Shown piece by piece: positions 40,678 through 50,106 of a stretch of 64,000 nucleotides of DNA. Below the pieces are notes generated by a model. That model was not told where the DNA came from, did not search any database, and saw nothing but the letters and a program-made list of their open reading frames with translations. This DNA comes from WJKG01 sp964627305 (GTDB lineage: Bacteria > Zixibacteria > MSB-5A5 > GN15 > FEB-12). The DNA is taken from contig CAZVHP010000002.1 in NCBI GenBank assembly GCA_964627305.1, forward strand, positions 315,631 to 379,630, given 5' to 3'. The position numbers and the translations under genes are program-made. Numbering within the stretch: position 1 is the stretch's first letter; each line of letters begins with the position of its first letter.

Positions 40678-42405
40678 TCAGTCCGCCTGTTCCACACCCA
40701 TAGCCTCCCACAGGAGAGCTGGTGGTGGTGAGCCATAGGACAGCAACTGGTTGTGAAAGTCGCGAACCGAGAAGTTGTCCCCATCGCGCTGCTGCACAGC
40801 CTCGCGGAGCGCCACAATCTCCCGTTTGCCCATCAGGTAGGTGAGTTGATAGCCGGGCTGAAAGGTATAGCGGCGCACCTCGTGTCGCAGGAAATCACGA
40901 TTAGCATTGGACTGCACATTGAGGACGGTGGCCATCCAGTCGACGCACTCATCGACCGTGAACTGCCCTGTGTGAAGCTTGACATCGGCGACAACTCTGG
41001 CAGCACGGAAGCGAATACCACTCAGAACCTGCAGCCACTGCGATGGATTCTCGGCACCATACAGCCCCGCATGGTACATCATCTCCTCGCAGTAGAGGGC
41101 CCACCCCTCGATGAACATCATGGAGCGATGCCACTTGCGCACCGGATTGGGGTGCAGACCGGCGATTTGCATCTGAAGATGGTGCCCGGGATAGGCCTCG
41201 TGGACGACGGCGCCCCGGAATCCGCGACGGTGGACATAGCGAAAACGGGCCGCAAGCTGACCAAATTCGAGATCATCCGGAATCGGACGGACGTAAAAGT
41301 ACCCTTCCTGCCCTTCGTTGAATGGCCCCGGCGGCTGGTAGGCCAGCCCGGAGATGATGCTGCGCAGGAAGGGCGGTGTTTCGACCACTATGACATCGGA
41401 TATCTCCTCGGGAACCGTAATGTAGTCGTTCTGCTCCAGAAAGATGCGGAGCTGTTCGGTTTCCCAGTTGTAGTAGTCAATCAGGTCCTGCTTCGAGATA
41501 CAGGCAGGAACGAAGACCGAATCGGCGCCTTCCTGATGATGGGCAAAAACATACTCCTCCTGCTTTCGGTAGGCGGCACGGGCATCCTCGAGCAAGGTTT
41601 CGCCCAGCTTGAGCAGAGAATCCGCATCCATCGGCAGGTGGTGACGGTTGGTGAGCAAGTACTCGAAATCCCGCTTGCCAATGGCAAAGCTCTTGTCATC
41701 GCCTGGCTTCACGTTCCTGAGCCAGTCGGCGAAATCATGCATTGATTCGCGAGCGCGGGTTGTCATCTTATAAATATTGTCTGCCCGGTCGGGGAACTGG
41801 CCCATCAACTCGCTGCCAACCTCGTGGTAGAACTGGTCAGCTGTTTCGAGCATCTCCAGCGCGGCCTCGATGTACACAGGCGGAGGACTCTTGAGGTTCT
41901 TGCGGGCCATCGACAAAAAGTCGGGCACAGCCCTGATGCGGGCAGTAAGAGACACCACGCGGGACTCCATGGGAGCGTGTTCCGACAGCAGCACGAAATA
42001 CAGGCCGTCGACAAGCTCCTGTGCATAGAGCAATGGTGACTTCTCGTGCCACTTGATGCGCTTGAGGTCATGGATGGCTATGTCTACCTCAACCTTCAAC
42101 AGGTGGTAGTCCATGAGCTGATCACCCGACAGGCCGCTCTTGTGGTAATCGCGAAGCCAGCGTTCGAACTGATCGAGGTCCTTGAGTATCTCCTTCACTG
42201 ATCCGGCAGAATAGTCCGTGAACCGATGATCGTAGTGATGGATGCCCATTTCCGTGGAGCGAACGGGGTAGAACTTCTGCAGGCTTTGCAGAATCTGCTC
42301 GGATAACTGCTGGAAGTTCGCCGGCTTGGCGGCAGGCAGCACGGAACCGGCGGCCAGAGTCAGGCAGGCAAGGATAAGAAGGGCCACTCGGGGGTATCGA
42401 CGCAT
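40678..42405 (-). CDS. Exported DUF885 zinc-peptidase-like protein
   Basis: This 575-residue protein has a signal peptide (about 1-25) and a DUF885 domain. Its metallopeptidase site is visible as HEAYPGHHLQ plus EGWALYCEEMMY. Family members are predicted peptidases, and the likely location here is periplasmic. The ATG at 42405 is preceded by AGGAGA; longer in-frame starts would disrupt the signal peptide. It is 19 bases downstream of rlmD. Confidence 0.85.
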   Translation of the reverse strand: MRRYPRVALLILACLTLAAGSVLPAAKPANFQQLSEQILQSLQKFYPVRSTEMGIHHYDHRFTDYSAGSVKEILKDLDQFERWLRDYHKSGLSGDQLMDYHLLKVEVDIAIHDLKRIKWHEKSPLLYAQELVDGLYFVLLSEHAPMESRVVSLTARIRAVPDFLSMARKNLKSPPPVYIEAALEMLETADQFYHEVGSELMGQFPDRADNIYKMTTRARESMHDFADWLRNVKPGDDKSFAIGKRDFEYLLTNRHHLPMDADSLLKLGETLLEDARAAYRKQEEYVFAHHQEGADSVFVPACISKQDLIDYYNWETEQLRIFLEQNDYITVPEEISDVIVVETPPFLRSIISGLAYQPPGPFNEGQEGYFYVRPIPDDLEFGQLAARFRYVHRRGFRGAVVHEAYPGHHLQMQIAGLHPNPVRKWHRSMMFIEGWALYCEEMMYHAGLYGAENPSQWLQVLSGIRFRAARVVADVKLHTGQFTVDECVDWMATVLNVQSNANRDFLRHEVRRYTFQPGYQLTYLMGKREIVALREAVQQRDGDNFSVRDFHNQLLSYGSPPPALLWEAMGVEQAD

Positions 42406-42424
42406 AGAATCTCCTCTGTCTGGA

Positions 42425-43819
42425 TCAGACATTGCTGTTATCATGGTCGGCGAGCTTGATGGATTCATCTCTCTGGAATCGACTCACCAACTCGATGTGC
42501 ATAGTATGCGGAAACATGTCAACGGGGGTGACCTGCTCAAGCCGATAACCGGCCGCAACAAGGGCGGCGGCATCGCGGGCAAAGGTCGACGGATTACATG
42601 AAATGTAGACGATCTTCGGGCTGTTGATCTCCAGCAGGCGCTTGAGCGCCTTGGGGTGCAGGCCGGCGCGGGGCGGATCAACGACAACCACTGAGAACGG
42701 CTCTGCGGTCGCCTGCTCGGTGCGCAGGAAGTCCTTCACATCACCTTCCCAGAAAGTGATGTTGCTGACATTGTTGAGCTCCGCGTTTTCGTTAGCGACC
42801 TGGATGGCGTCGGGAACCAGCTCGACGCCGACAACCTCGCTGACATGGCGAGCCAGCAACAGCCCGATCGAACCGGTGCCGCAGTACAAGTCCATAGCCC
42901 GATCGGTGTGCTGCGGATCGAGTACATCAAAGGTCGTGCGGTAGAGCGTCTCAGTCTGAAGTGAATTAGTCTGGAAGAAGGAATTGGCACGGATCTGAAA
43001 CGTGTAGTCGAAGAGCTTCTCCTCGATGAAACCGGTGCCGTACAGCACGCGCTCGATCTCTCCGACGGCTATATTCGACTTCATGCCGTTCTGGTTGTGG
43101 ACAATCGTGGTTACTTCTTTGAAGATGCCGGTCAACTCCGAGATCAGTTCCTGCTGGTATGGCAAGTCGCCCAGATTGGTAACAATGTTGACCATCATCT
43201 GAGCAGTACGCTTGGCCATTCGAAGGACCACGAAGCGCATGAAGCCCGTGTGATTGCGAACGTCATAGACCGAAATACCTCGCCGTTGCACGAACTCGCG
43301 GATGTGAGCGACAACGCGGTTGGCGACATCGGGCTGGAGATAGCACTTCTGCAGATCAAAGACCTCATCGAATCTTCCCCGTTTGTGCAAACCGAGCGTG
43401 AAGCCTCCGTCGTCGCTGACATTGAAGGAGAACTCCATCTTGTTTCGGTAGTGAAACAGCTCCACAGCACCGACTATGGAATCGACAGGCGGATCCTTCA
43501 GATTGCCGATACGTTCCAGACAGGCAACAATCTGTTTCTGTTTGAAGCGGAGCTGAGTGTTGTAATCGAGGTCCTGCCAAGTGCAGCCGCCGCAGTAGCT
43601 GACATGAGGACACGGCGCCGGAACACGAAGATCGCACTTCTCGGTCACCTCGAGCAGGATGGCGTTGCTGAAACGGGGCTTGGAACGAACAATGCGGGCA
43701 CGGACCTTCTCGCCGGGCAGACCGCCGTTCACAAACACAACCTTGCCATCAAGGCGCGCTACCGCCTTGCCATCGTAGGCTAGGTCTTCTATCTCGAGCT
43801 CAACAATCTTCTCTGACAT
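42425..43819 (-). CDS. rlmD: 23S rRNA (uracil-C5)-methyltransferase, RlmD/RumA type
   Basis: This 464-residue SAM-dependent enzyme has an N-terminal TRAM domain (about 5-60), a 4Fe-4S cysteine cluster (CPHVSYCGGC plus a later Cys at LQKC), and the methyltransferase core (MDLYCGTGSIGLLLA, VVVDPPRAGLHPK, YISCNPSTFARD with the catalytic Cys). The family methylates uracils in 23S rRNA or tRNA, and the exact position is uncertain. The ATG at 43819 is preferred to one at 43837. Confidence 0.9.
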   Translation of the reverse strand: MSEKIVELEIEDLAYDGKAVARLDGKVVFVNGGLPGEKVRARIVRSKPRFSNAILLEVTEKCDLRVPAPCPHVSYCGGCTWQDLDYNTQLRFKQKQIVACLERIGNLKDPPVDSIVGAVELFHYRNKMEFSFNVSDDGGFTLGLHKRGRFDEVFDLQKCYLQPDVANRVVAHIREFVQRRGISVYDVRNHTGFMRFVVLRMAKRTAQMMVNIVTNLGDLPYQQELISELTGIFKEVTTIVHNQNGMKSNIAVGEIERVLYGTGFIEEKLFDYTFQIRANSFFQTNSLQTETLYRTTFDVLDPQHTDRAMDLYCGTGSIGLLLARHVSEVVGVELVPDAIQVANENAELNNVSNITFWEGDVKDFLRTEQATAEPFSVVVVDPPRAGLHPKALKRLLEINSPKIVYISCNPSTFARDAAALVAAGYRLEQVTPVDMFPHTMHIELVSRFQRDESIKLADHDNSNV

Positions 43820-43864
43820 AATCTGCCTCGCGCCCAAAGCCGGTCTCTGACCCGGCTCCGTGCG

Positions 43865-43893
43865 CTCTTACCAATACGCTGACGGACTGTCAA
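43865..43893 (-). promoter_or_regulatory. Promoter candidate for rlmD
   Basis: On the minus strand TTGACA (43893-43888), 17 bases, TAAGAG (43870-43865). The -10 box is poor. Confidence 0.4.
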
Positions 43894-43908
43894 AAGTCAA
43901 CGGAATTG

Positions 43909-44601
43909 CTATCCCTTGATCAGACTAATCGACAGAAAACCAAGCACCAAAAGGGCCACGAAGGCGATAGCCAGCCAGTTGAAATAGCGGTCGATCCACT
44001 CGCGGATCCGTTCGCCGTGACGTTCATAGAGCAGTCCCACGATCCCCGCCACGACAAAGAAGCGAAGCGAGCGACTCACCGCCGACGCAACAACAAATGC
44101 GCCGAAGTCCATGTGGAAGAAACCAGCGGCGATTGTGAACACCTTGTATGGTATCGGAGTGAAGCCAGCGACACCGACAGCCCACGCGCCGACCTGCATT
44201 CCCCACAGCTCCTTTTCATTGAACCAGAAGCGTGCAGTCTCCAGCAATTCGTCCGGGTTGGTGTTGGACAGAGACGCCGTGAAGCTGAGCATGTGTTGTC
44301 CAATCAGCTCAAAGGCGCCAAATCCGATCATGTAGCCAAGGACACCGCCGACAACCGAACCAAGCGAGCACCACGTGGCGAATTTCAGCCAGCGCTTGTA
44401 GGCACCCATGCACAGCGCAATCAGCAGAGCATCCGGTGGAATGGGGAAGAACGAGGCCTCCGCCATGGACAAGAAGAACAACGCGGTCACGCCATAGCGG
44501 GACTCACCCCAGGACATGACCCAGTCATAAAGCCGTCGCGACCAGCGCAACGGTGCTAACAGAGGTGATGGTGCCATTGGATGCTTGCTCTTTCGCGGCA
44601 T
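43909..44601 (-). CDS. DedA/VTT-family membrane protein (YqaA-like)
   Basis: This 230-residue inner-membrane protein has four to five helices and the DedA-type re-entrant motifs (ASFFPIPPDALLIALCMG, GSVVGGVLGYMIGFGA, FTPIPYKVFTIAAGFFHM). Members act in undecaprenyl phosphate or phospholipid translocation. It is co-oriented with rlmD and the CNNM gene. Confidence 0.88.
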   Translation of the reverse strand: MPRKSKHPMAPSPLLAPLRWSRRLYDWVMSWGESRYGVTALFFLSMAEASFFPIPPDALLIALCMGAYKRWLKFATWCSLGSVVGGVLGYMIGFGAFELIGQHMLSFTASLSNTNPDELLETARFWFNEKELWGMQVGAWAVGVAGFTPIPYKVFTIAAGFFHMDFGAFVVASAVSRSLRFFVVAGIVGLLYERHGERIREWIDRYFNWLAIAFVALLVLGFLSISLIKG

Positions 44602-44619
44602 GGTTAAAGGGGAGCCGGG

Positions 44620-45933
44620 TCAACTTTCAGCGTTCTGCTTCACTCGTTCCAGCTTGAGGCGAAGCAGCCGGTTGCCCTTGACCGTCAGTATCCTGATATC
44701 AGTATCGGCGATTCGAACAGTCTCATTCTGTCCGGGAAGGCGGCCAAGGTGCTCCATCAGTAGCCCGGATAGGGAATCGACATCGTCTTCCGGCAAATGA
44801 GTTTCCATGAGGTTGTTCACGTCTCCCGGCCAGACGTCACCGCTGGCATAGGCGACGTCTTCAGAATGGCGCACGAGAGGGGCTTCCTCGGCATCGTACT
44901 CATCGCGAATCTCCCCGACTAGTTCCTCGACGATATCCTCAATGGTGATAAGCCCGGCGGTTCCGCCGTATTCATCGAGGACGATAGCAACATGAAGCCG
45001 TCGGCGCTGAAACTGGCTCAGCAGGCGTGAAAGCGGCAGCGAGTCGGGGACGAAGAAAGCTTCACGTATGAGGTCCTTGAATACGACCAGTCGGGGATCC
45101 AGTTTCTGATAAATCAGGTCCTTGGTGTACAGGATGCCGACGATGTGATCGATGTCGCTGTCGAACACCGGATAACGGCTGTAACCATGGCTGGTGATGA
45201 TATCAAGAATCTGCTCAGGCGGGCTGTTGATATCGATTGCAACGACATCAGGGCGCGGGGTCATGGCACGTCGGACGGTCGAGTCAGCGAAATCAAACGC
45301 GGACTTTATGAGGCGCTCCTCGACATCATCGAACACCCCCTTCTGCTTGCCCTCGAAGATCATGTAGTTGATTTCTTCTTCTGATATGTCCGGGCGGACC
45401 TGATCCGGTCTCACGCCCAACAGGCGAACCGTTAGCGCAGCCGCGCCACTCAACCCAGTCGCAAGAAAAGAGGTAAGCCGAGTGAAAGCGGTCATGGGAC
45501 GAGAGACAAAAGAGGCGAAACGCTCTGGGTTGGACAAGGCCAGATACTTAGGTACAAGCTCGCCCAGCACGACCGACGTGATGGTAATACCGACAGCAAC
45601 AATGGCCATTGACAAACCGCCGGCCACATTGGCGATTGTAGACACTGGAACCGCGGCAAGGACGGCTTCGAGTCGGACAACAATGGTGGCGCCACCGAAG
45701 ACGCCTGCGAGAGTGCCGAACAAGGTAATGCCGATCTGTACGGAGGCGAGAAACCTCTCGGGGCGTTTGTTGAGCTTGCGGGCGTACAAGGCACCCACAT
45801 CACCGCGCTCGGACTCCTCAATGAGGCGACTACGTCGGCTGGCAATGATGGAAAACTCGGAGAGGGCAAAAAAGCCGTTGGCAGCCACAAAGATCAGGAT
45901 GGCCAGTATCTCATATCCGAGGGGCAGGTCCAT
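44620..45933 (-). CDS. CNNM/CorC-family divalent-cation transporter (hemolysin family)
   Basis: This 437-residue protein has an N-terminal DUF21/CNNM membrane domain (about 1-190: ANGFFALSEFSIIASRRSRL, QIGITLFGTLAGVFGGAT), two CBS domains (about 205-325: MTPRPDVVAIDI, RYPVFDSDIDHIVGILY) and a C-terminal CorC_HlyC domain (about 345-425: EYGGTAGLITIEDIVEELVG). Characterised bacterial members (CorB/MpfA) export Mg2+. The older name hemolysin is not supported by function. Confidence 0.9.
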   Translation of the reverse strand: MDLPLGYEILAILIFVAANGFFALSEFSIIASRRSRLIEESERGDVGALYARKLNKRPERFLASVQIGITLFGTLAGVFGGATIVVRLEAVLAAVPVSTIANVAGGLSMAIVAVGITITSVVLGELVPKYLALSNPERFASFVSRPMTAFTRLTSFLATGLSGAAALTVRLLGVRPDQVRPDISEEEINYMIFEGKQKGVFDDVEERLIKSAFDFADSTVRRAMTPRPDVVAIDINSPPEQILDIITSHGYSRYPVFDSDIDHIVGILYTKDLIYQKLDPRLVVFKDLIREAFFVPDSLPLSRLLSQFQRRRLHVAIVLDEYGGTAGLITIEDIVEELVGEIRDEYDAEEAPLVRHSEDVAYASGDVWPGDVNNLMETHLPEDDVDSLSGLLMEHLGRLPGQNETVRIADTDIRILTVKGNRLLRLKLERVKQNAES

Positions 45934-46001
45934 GTCAGACCATGGCTCCTGCCATCAGATGGCTGCATAACGGAACTGGTGAGTCGCTCAATTCACTTTC
46001 G

Positions 46002-46868
46002 TTATCTGACATAACCCTGGTAAGCCGCCTTCTGAACCATGTTCTGCAGGTTCTTGATTCGTTTCTCAACTGGTGGATGGGTCGAGAACAGGGAGGCCAT
46101 TCCACGACCGGAAAGCGGGTTGGCAATCATCATGTGAGCGGTTGCAGGCCGCTGATCAAGGTTCAATCTGACCGGGGCCGTGTGGAGCTTCTTGAGCGCT
46201 GAGGCAAGAGCCAGGGGCTTGCCTGTGATCTCTCCGGAGGTGCTGTCGGCCTTGTACTCACGCTGCCGCGAGATAGCCGTCTGGATCAGGATCGCCATTA
46301 TTGGAGCTATTATGGCGGCAACCAGAAGCCCGATACCACCGCCGCGATCGTTGTCGCGGCTGTAGCCGCCGAAGATTGCACCCCACCGGGCAATCGAGGC
46401 CAAAATGCCGATGGCACCGGCCAGCGTCGCCACCACCGTCCCGATCAGCATATCGCGGTTACGGACATGGGCTATCTCGTGCGCCATAACCCCTTCAAGC
46501 TCATCCTCGTTGAGCATCTCCAGCAAACCCTCGGTCGCAGCCACAGCGGCATTCTCAGGATTGCGACCGGTAGCGAAGGCATTGGGGGCCTTGGAAGGAA
46601 CAATATATACCCGTGGCATCGGTACCATACCCTTCTGTGCCACGCGGCGAACGACGGCATACAGGCGCGGATGGTCAGTTTCCTTGATTTCTCGCGCCCG
46701 GTACATCTTCAGTACCAGCCTGTCGGAGAACCAATAGCTGAAAAAGTTCAACCCCATCGCCAGCACCAAAGCAATGAGCATCCCCCCCTGACCGCCGATA
46801 AGGTAGCCGACAGCCGCGAACAGCGCCAGCATGACTACCATGAGTATTGCAACCTTGAGCGAGTTCAT
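46002..46868 (-). CDS. htpX: HtpX membrane zinc endopeptidase
   Basis: This 288-residue M48 peptidase of the inner membrane carries out quality control with FtsH. It has two N-terminal transmembrane helices, then the zinc motif MAHEIAHVRNRD, a helical membrane pair (MLIGTVVATLAGAIGILAS) and REYKADSTSGEITGKPLALASALKKL with the third ligand Glu. Its promoter is at 46889-46918 and AGAGGAAG precedes the ATG. Confidence 0.95.
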   Translation of the reverse strand: MNSLKVAILMVVMLALFAAVGYLIGGQGGMLIALVLAMGLNFFSYWFSDRLVLKMYRAREIKETDHPRLYAVVRRVAQKGMVPMPRVYIVPSKAPNAFATGRNPENAAVAATEGLLEMLNEDELEGVMAHEIAHVRNRDMLIGTVVATLAGAIGILASIARWGAIFGGYSRDNDRGGGIGLLVAAIIAPIMAILIQTAISRQREYKADSTSGEITGKPLALASALKKLHTAPVRLNLDQRPATAHMMIANPLSGRGMASLFSTHPPVEKRIKNLQNMVQKAAYQGYVR

Positions 46869-46888
46869 TGCGCTTCCTCTCTAGCACT

Positions 46889-46918
46889 AATCTACCGCTG
46901 AGCCGGTAATGTCGTCAA
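46889..46918 (-). promoter_or_regulatory. Promoter of htpX
   Basis: On the minus strand TTGACG (46918-46913), 18 bases, TAGATT (46894-46889). Confidence 0.5.
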
Positions 46919-46951
46919 CCTCTTTTGCCCAACCACTTACTATAATATGGT

Positions 46952-46970
46952 GGAACCGGTCGCCGGTTCC
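46952..46970. repeat. 8-bp inverted repeat downstream of the SDF-family gene
   Basis: GGAACCGG, three bases, CCGGTTCC. It lies about 70 bases after the symporter stop and could end that transcript, but no T-tract follows on the minus strand. Confidence 0.4.
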
Positions 46971-47038
46971 CAAAAACGGCGGCTCAGCCTCCGATTGTGC
47001 CGTCATTGTGCCGCCAGGCCGGGAGCATCAACTCCCGC

Positions 47039-49639
47039 CTACTTGCGACGCTTTCCTCTCCCAAAGGACTGCTTCTGGGTGTCAAAGTCTGAGGCAACTG
47101 GCTCGGCGTTCTGGGTTGATTCAGTCTCGTCTGCTTCCGAGTCATCTTCGCCACCTGCATGCGACGTGCCACCGGTCGTTGCCCCGGTTTCCTTATCAGA
47201 GTCAGACTCCTTACGTCTGAGGGCACGGCCGCGACGCGCCGGTCTTCGTCCAAAACTCAGAGAGGTATCGGAGGTAATGGAGTCATCAGTGTCCTCGAAA
47301 TCCTCCTCATCCGATGAATCTTCAGCACCATCCTGTGAACCGCCGGCGCTCTGTGCGATCTTCACCGCCAGCCGAGAAGCCAGGGAGTCATCGTGAGGCC
47401 TCCTATCTGCCCCATCCGACATCTCCTCTGCGGCGTCTTCAGAGTCGGTCTCCTTCGCTTGTTGCTGTTCCTCGACCCTTTCAGAGCCGATTGGGTCCCT
47501 TCTGTGACGAGATCGACCGTAGCGTCCTCTGCCCGATTGTGCGGTTTCAGTGGCATCTTCACCGCTGTGCCCGCTGTGGTCAACCTTCCCATGCCTACCG
47601 TTTCCGGAACCAGCATAGTCGACCTGCACACTATCGTCTTCAGATCGGTGAGCGGTGGGATCCTTTGGGGCGCCTTCGTCGGTGGTAGTGGACTCGCTGT
47701 CTTCAGTTTCCGAAGTGCTCTCCGGGTTGCGATCCAATGCGGCTCGCATGGCAGCCAGCTGGGCATTGACGCGAGCGCGTTCCCTCTCAATAGCCTCCTC
47801 CGTCAGATCGGCCAGGCGACCTTTGCTGCGGACAGTGCCTTGTTCTTCTGCAGGGGCCTGTTCAGGTGTCCGGGTGTCCGGATCCGGCTCGGGTCTTGCA
47901 GGCGGTTTTGGAGCTGAGGAGCGCGCCGGTTCCTGACGACGCCGGTCGCGATCGCGCCGCTGCTCCTGGGAGCGGTTGGTGCGGGCATTGGAGTCATCAG
48001 GGTCACGAGGAGCATCTGAGCCTCGGCGCTCAGGACGGCGTCGTTCCGTCCGGCCGCTTGACTGCGAGCGGGACCTCGGCCCACTGCCCGGACGATCGCC
48101 CGGAGCAGGCCTGGAGGACGCCGGTGCTTCCTCAGTATCTGATTTGTCCGGAACGGGGCGACGGGACTCAAGATAGTCCTGGCGACGTTCAGACATGGGA
48201 ACCGAGAAGGGCGACTTGCTTTGCCTGTCAGCACTCTGTCCCGATTGTGTGTCGCGCGGACGACGGTCCTCTCGCCCGCTTCGGGACCGGCTGTCCCGCG
48301 TGGGCCTCGCGCGAGCGCGCGACTCGCTCCGGTGATCGCGCTCAGGCCGGCCTCTTTGGATACGACCACGACGGTCATCATCGCCAAATCGGCCCTTCTC
48401 GCGCTGGCGTGGCGCCTCATGCTCCACGCCAGTGAGATGAGCTACCGTAGCCGCCGCCACAACATCGGCCCAGACATCAACAACTGTCTGCAAACGTTCA
48501 AAAAACCATGCAAATGCGGCCAGCAGACCAAGCCCGACATAACCCGCCAACGGGAGGTCAACAGCCTGCAAAGCAATCATGAGCACCAACAATGACCCCC
48601 GGGGTACGCCCACCAACCCCACCGGGACGAAAAGAGCCACGGCGGCAATGAGCAGCATGCTGACCACACTGATCGACGCGCCGGCTGTCTGCATGACGAA
48701 CAAAGCTCCCAGGGTAACGAACATAGCCGAGCCGCAGACATTCAATACCGTGCCCAGAGGCAGGACCAACGAGCCCGTATTGCGCTCGATACCCGCCTCA
48801 TCCAGCGCGAATCGCTGAGTAACCGGTAGTGTGGCAGCAGCGGACCCTGTTCCAAGAGCGGTGGTGAGTGCGGGCAGCAGCTTGCGAAAGAGGTTCCAGG
48901 GATTGGCGCGCCCCACAAACATCGCCACCAGTGGCAGCACCACAACCCCCTGAATGACAAGGCCGATCGCAAGCGCCAGGGTGAATGTCCCCAGCTTCGC
49001 GATCAGTCGGCTGGAGAACCCCTCCCCTGCGACGGCCGAGCCGACCAGAAAAAGCAAGCCGACAGGCAGCACCCACAGATAGCCGCTCACCAGACGCTGG
49101 AGTGCCTCACGGAGTGCCCGCATGAGATCGTTGATGGCCCGTGCTCGACGCCCCAGACGCCGCAACACCAGACCAAAGAACAGCGAAAACAGGATCAGCC
49201 CCAGCAGATGTTCAGGCACAAAGAGCTGAGCGAACGAGGCGGGGAAGATGCGTTCGATCAGAGTGGGTACACCCGGGGAGCGGTGAGGGGACATGTGATC
49301 CGGCAACGCTTCGCCGGTGAGGTCGACGCCGCTACCGGGCTGGAAGACAAGGCCCAGGGCGAACGCGATTACGATCGCAATCAGGGTGACTGAGGCGAAA
49401 AGGGCGAAAGCACTCCCCAGCACCCTGCCCTGAGGAAAGGACCGCTTGCCGGTAGCGGAAGCAACGACGATAGAGGCTACGACCAGCGGGACAACGAGAA
49501 TAAAGAGAAAATCGAGACTGAGCCGACCGAGAAAGCCGGCATCCTGCATAATGTGCGGGGCGAAGTGGCCCAGCAGGGCGCCGCAAACAACTGCGGCCGC
49601 AAGCATGATCAGGATCACAGATGACGTTCTGTCACTCAT
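47039..49639 (-). CDS. SDF-family (dicarboxylate/amino acid:cation) symporter with long charged tail
   Basis: Residues 1 to about 405 are a sodium/proton:dicarboxylate symporter with eight helices, the serine/alanine-rich hairpin (TTALGTGSAAATLPVTQRF) and TVLNVCGSAMFVTLG at the NMDGT position. Its aspartate-binding Asp is replaced, so the substrate may not be glutamate or aspartate. The remaining 460 residues have no membrane segment and are disordered: alternating Arg/Asp/Ser-rich, Pro-rich and Glu/Ser-rich blocks, one predicted helix at about 605-645 (DLTEEAIERERARVNAQLAA) and a basic end (FGRGKRRK). Normal members have about 420 residues. The frame runs without interruption, and no ribosome binding site marks a separate gene. 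Confidence 0.8.
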   Translation of the reverse strand: MSDRTSSVILIMLAAAVVCGALLGHFAPHIMQDAGFLGRLSLDFLFILVVPLVVASIVVASATGKRSFPQGRVLGSAFALFASVTLIAIVIAFALGLVFQPGSGVDLTGEALPDHMSPHRSPGVPTLIERIFPASFAQLFVPEHLLGLILFSLFFGLVLRRLGRRARAINDLMRALREALQRLVSGYLWVLPVGLLFLVGSAVAGEGFSSRLIAKLGTFTLALAIGLVIQGVVVLPLVAMFVGRANPWNLFRKLLPALTTALGTGSAAATLPVTQRFALDEAGIERNTGSLVLPLGTVLNVCGSAMFVTLGALFVMQTAGASISVVSMLLIAAVALFVPVGLVGVPRGSLLVLMIALQAVDLPLAGYVGLGLLAAFAWFFERLQTVVDVWADVVAAATVAHLTGVEHEAPRQREKGRFGDDDRRGRIQRGRPERDHRSESRARARPTRDSRSRSGREDRRPRDTQSGQSADRQSKSPFSVPMSERRQDYLESRRPVPDKSDTEEAPASSRPAPGDRPGSGPRSRSQSSGRTERRRPERRGSDAPRDPDDSNARTNRSQEQRRDRDRRRQEPARSSAPKPPARPEPDPDTRTPEQAPAEEQGTVRSKGRLADLTEEAIERERARVNAQLAAMRAALDRNPESTSETEDSESTTTDEGAPKDPTAHRSEDDSVQVDYAGSGNGRHGKVDHSGHSGEDATETAQSGRGRYGRSRHRRDPIGSERVEEQQQAKETDSEDAAEEMSDGADRRPHDDSLASRLAVKIAQSAGGSQDGAEDSSDEEDFEDTDDSITSDTSLSFGRRPARRGRALRRKESDSDKETGATTGGTSHAGGEDDSEADETESTQNAEPVASDFDTQKQSFGRGKRRK

Positions 49640-50106
49640 AGCAACGCGTTTTCCTTCTGTGGCTGCTTCAGGCAGCCCGATGTCGGGGTCGTGGATCGAC
49701 CCGGTTATACTTGTATTGTAGACCCGTCCAGCGGGCCCTCGCCATCAGACACTATTCACGGCGGAGATAGTGCTTCGGGGCGGCACGGCACCAAGCTCGG
49801 TCGGCACCTGAGAACAGATTGCTTCGATCGCCCGGACCGCGGCCGGCGTTGCCGTCCCGTATCGAATTCTCAGGTACGTGGGCGATCGGATTAACGAGCG
49901 TAACAATAAGGCAAACAAGGCGATAGTGCAACCATTTTCCAGCGACCGGCACCAGCGGACAAGCCCACCCTGTAACACTGCGAGGAGAATGTGATCAGCC
50001 GTCGCGGTGTCAGGAATCGTACCTCACGCTTCGCCATGATCTGCCTTGAGTGCTGCCTGGCCGTGTCAGATCGCCGCCAGGCAGGCAGCCGCGCCCCACC
50101 AGCCCG
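49640..50106. other. Intergenic region with a long interrupted inverted repeat (49806-49875)
   Basis: This 467-base stretch has no gene of normal composition. It holds the upstream region of the symporter, with a poor promoter on the minus strand (TGGACG, 16 bases, TATAAC, the -10 at 49704-49709). It also holds an inverted repeat: ACCTGAGAA (49806-49814) with TTCTCAGGT (49867-49875), and TTCGAT (49823-49828) with ATCGAA (49861-49866). A hairpin at 50055-50084 (TGCCTGGC with GCCAGGCA) follows the end of the antiporter operon and may stop its transcript. Confidence 0.45.

Noticed and set aside
47866..48435. Plus-strand frame of 189 codons inside the symporter tail
   Set aside because: No ribosome binding site; Arg/Pro/Ser-biased composition; the continuous symporter frame on the other strand explains it better.
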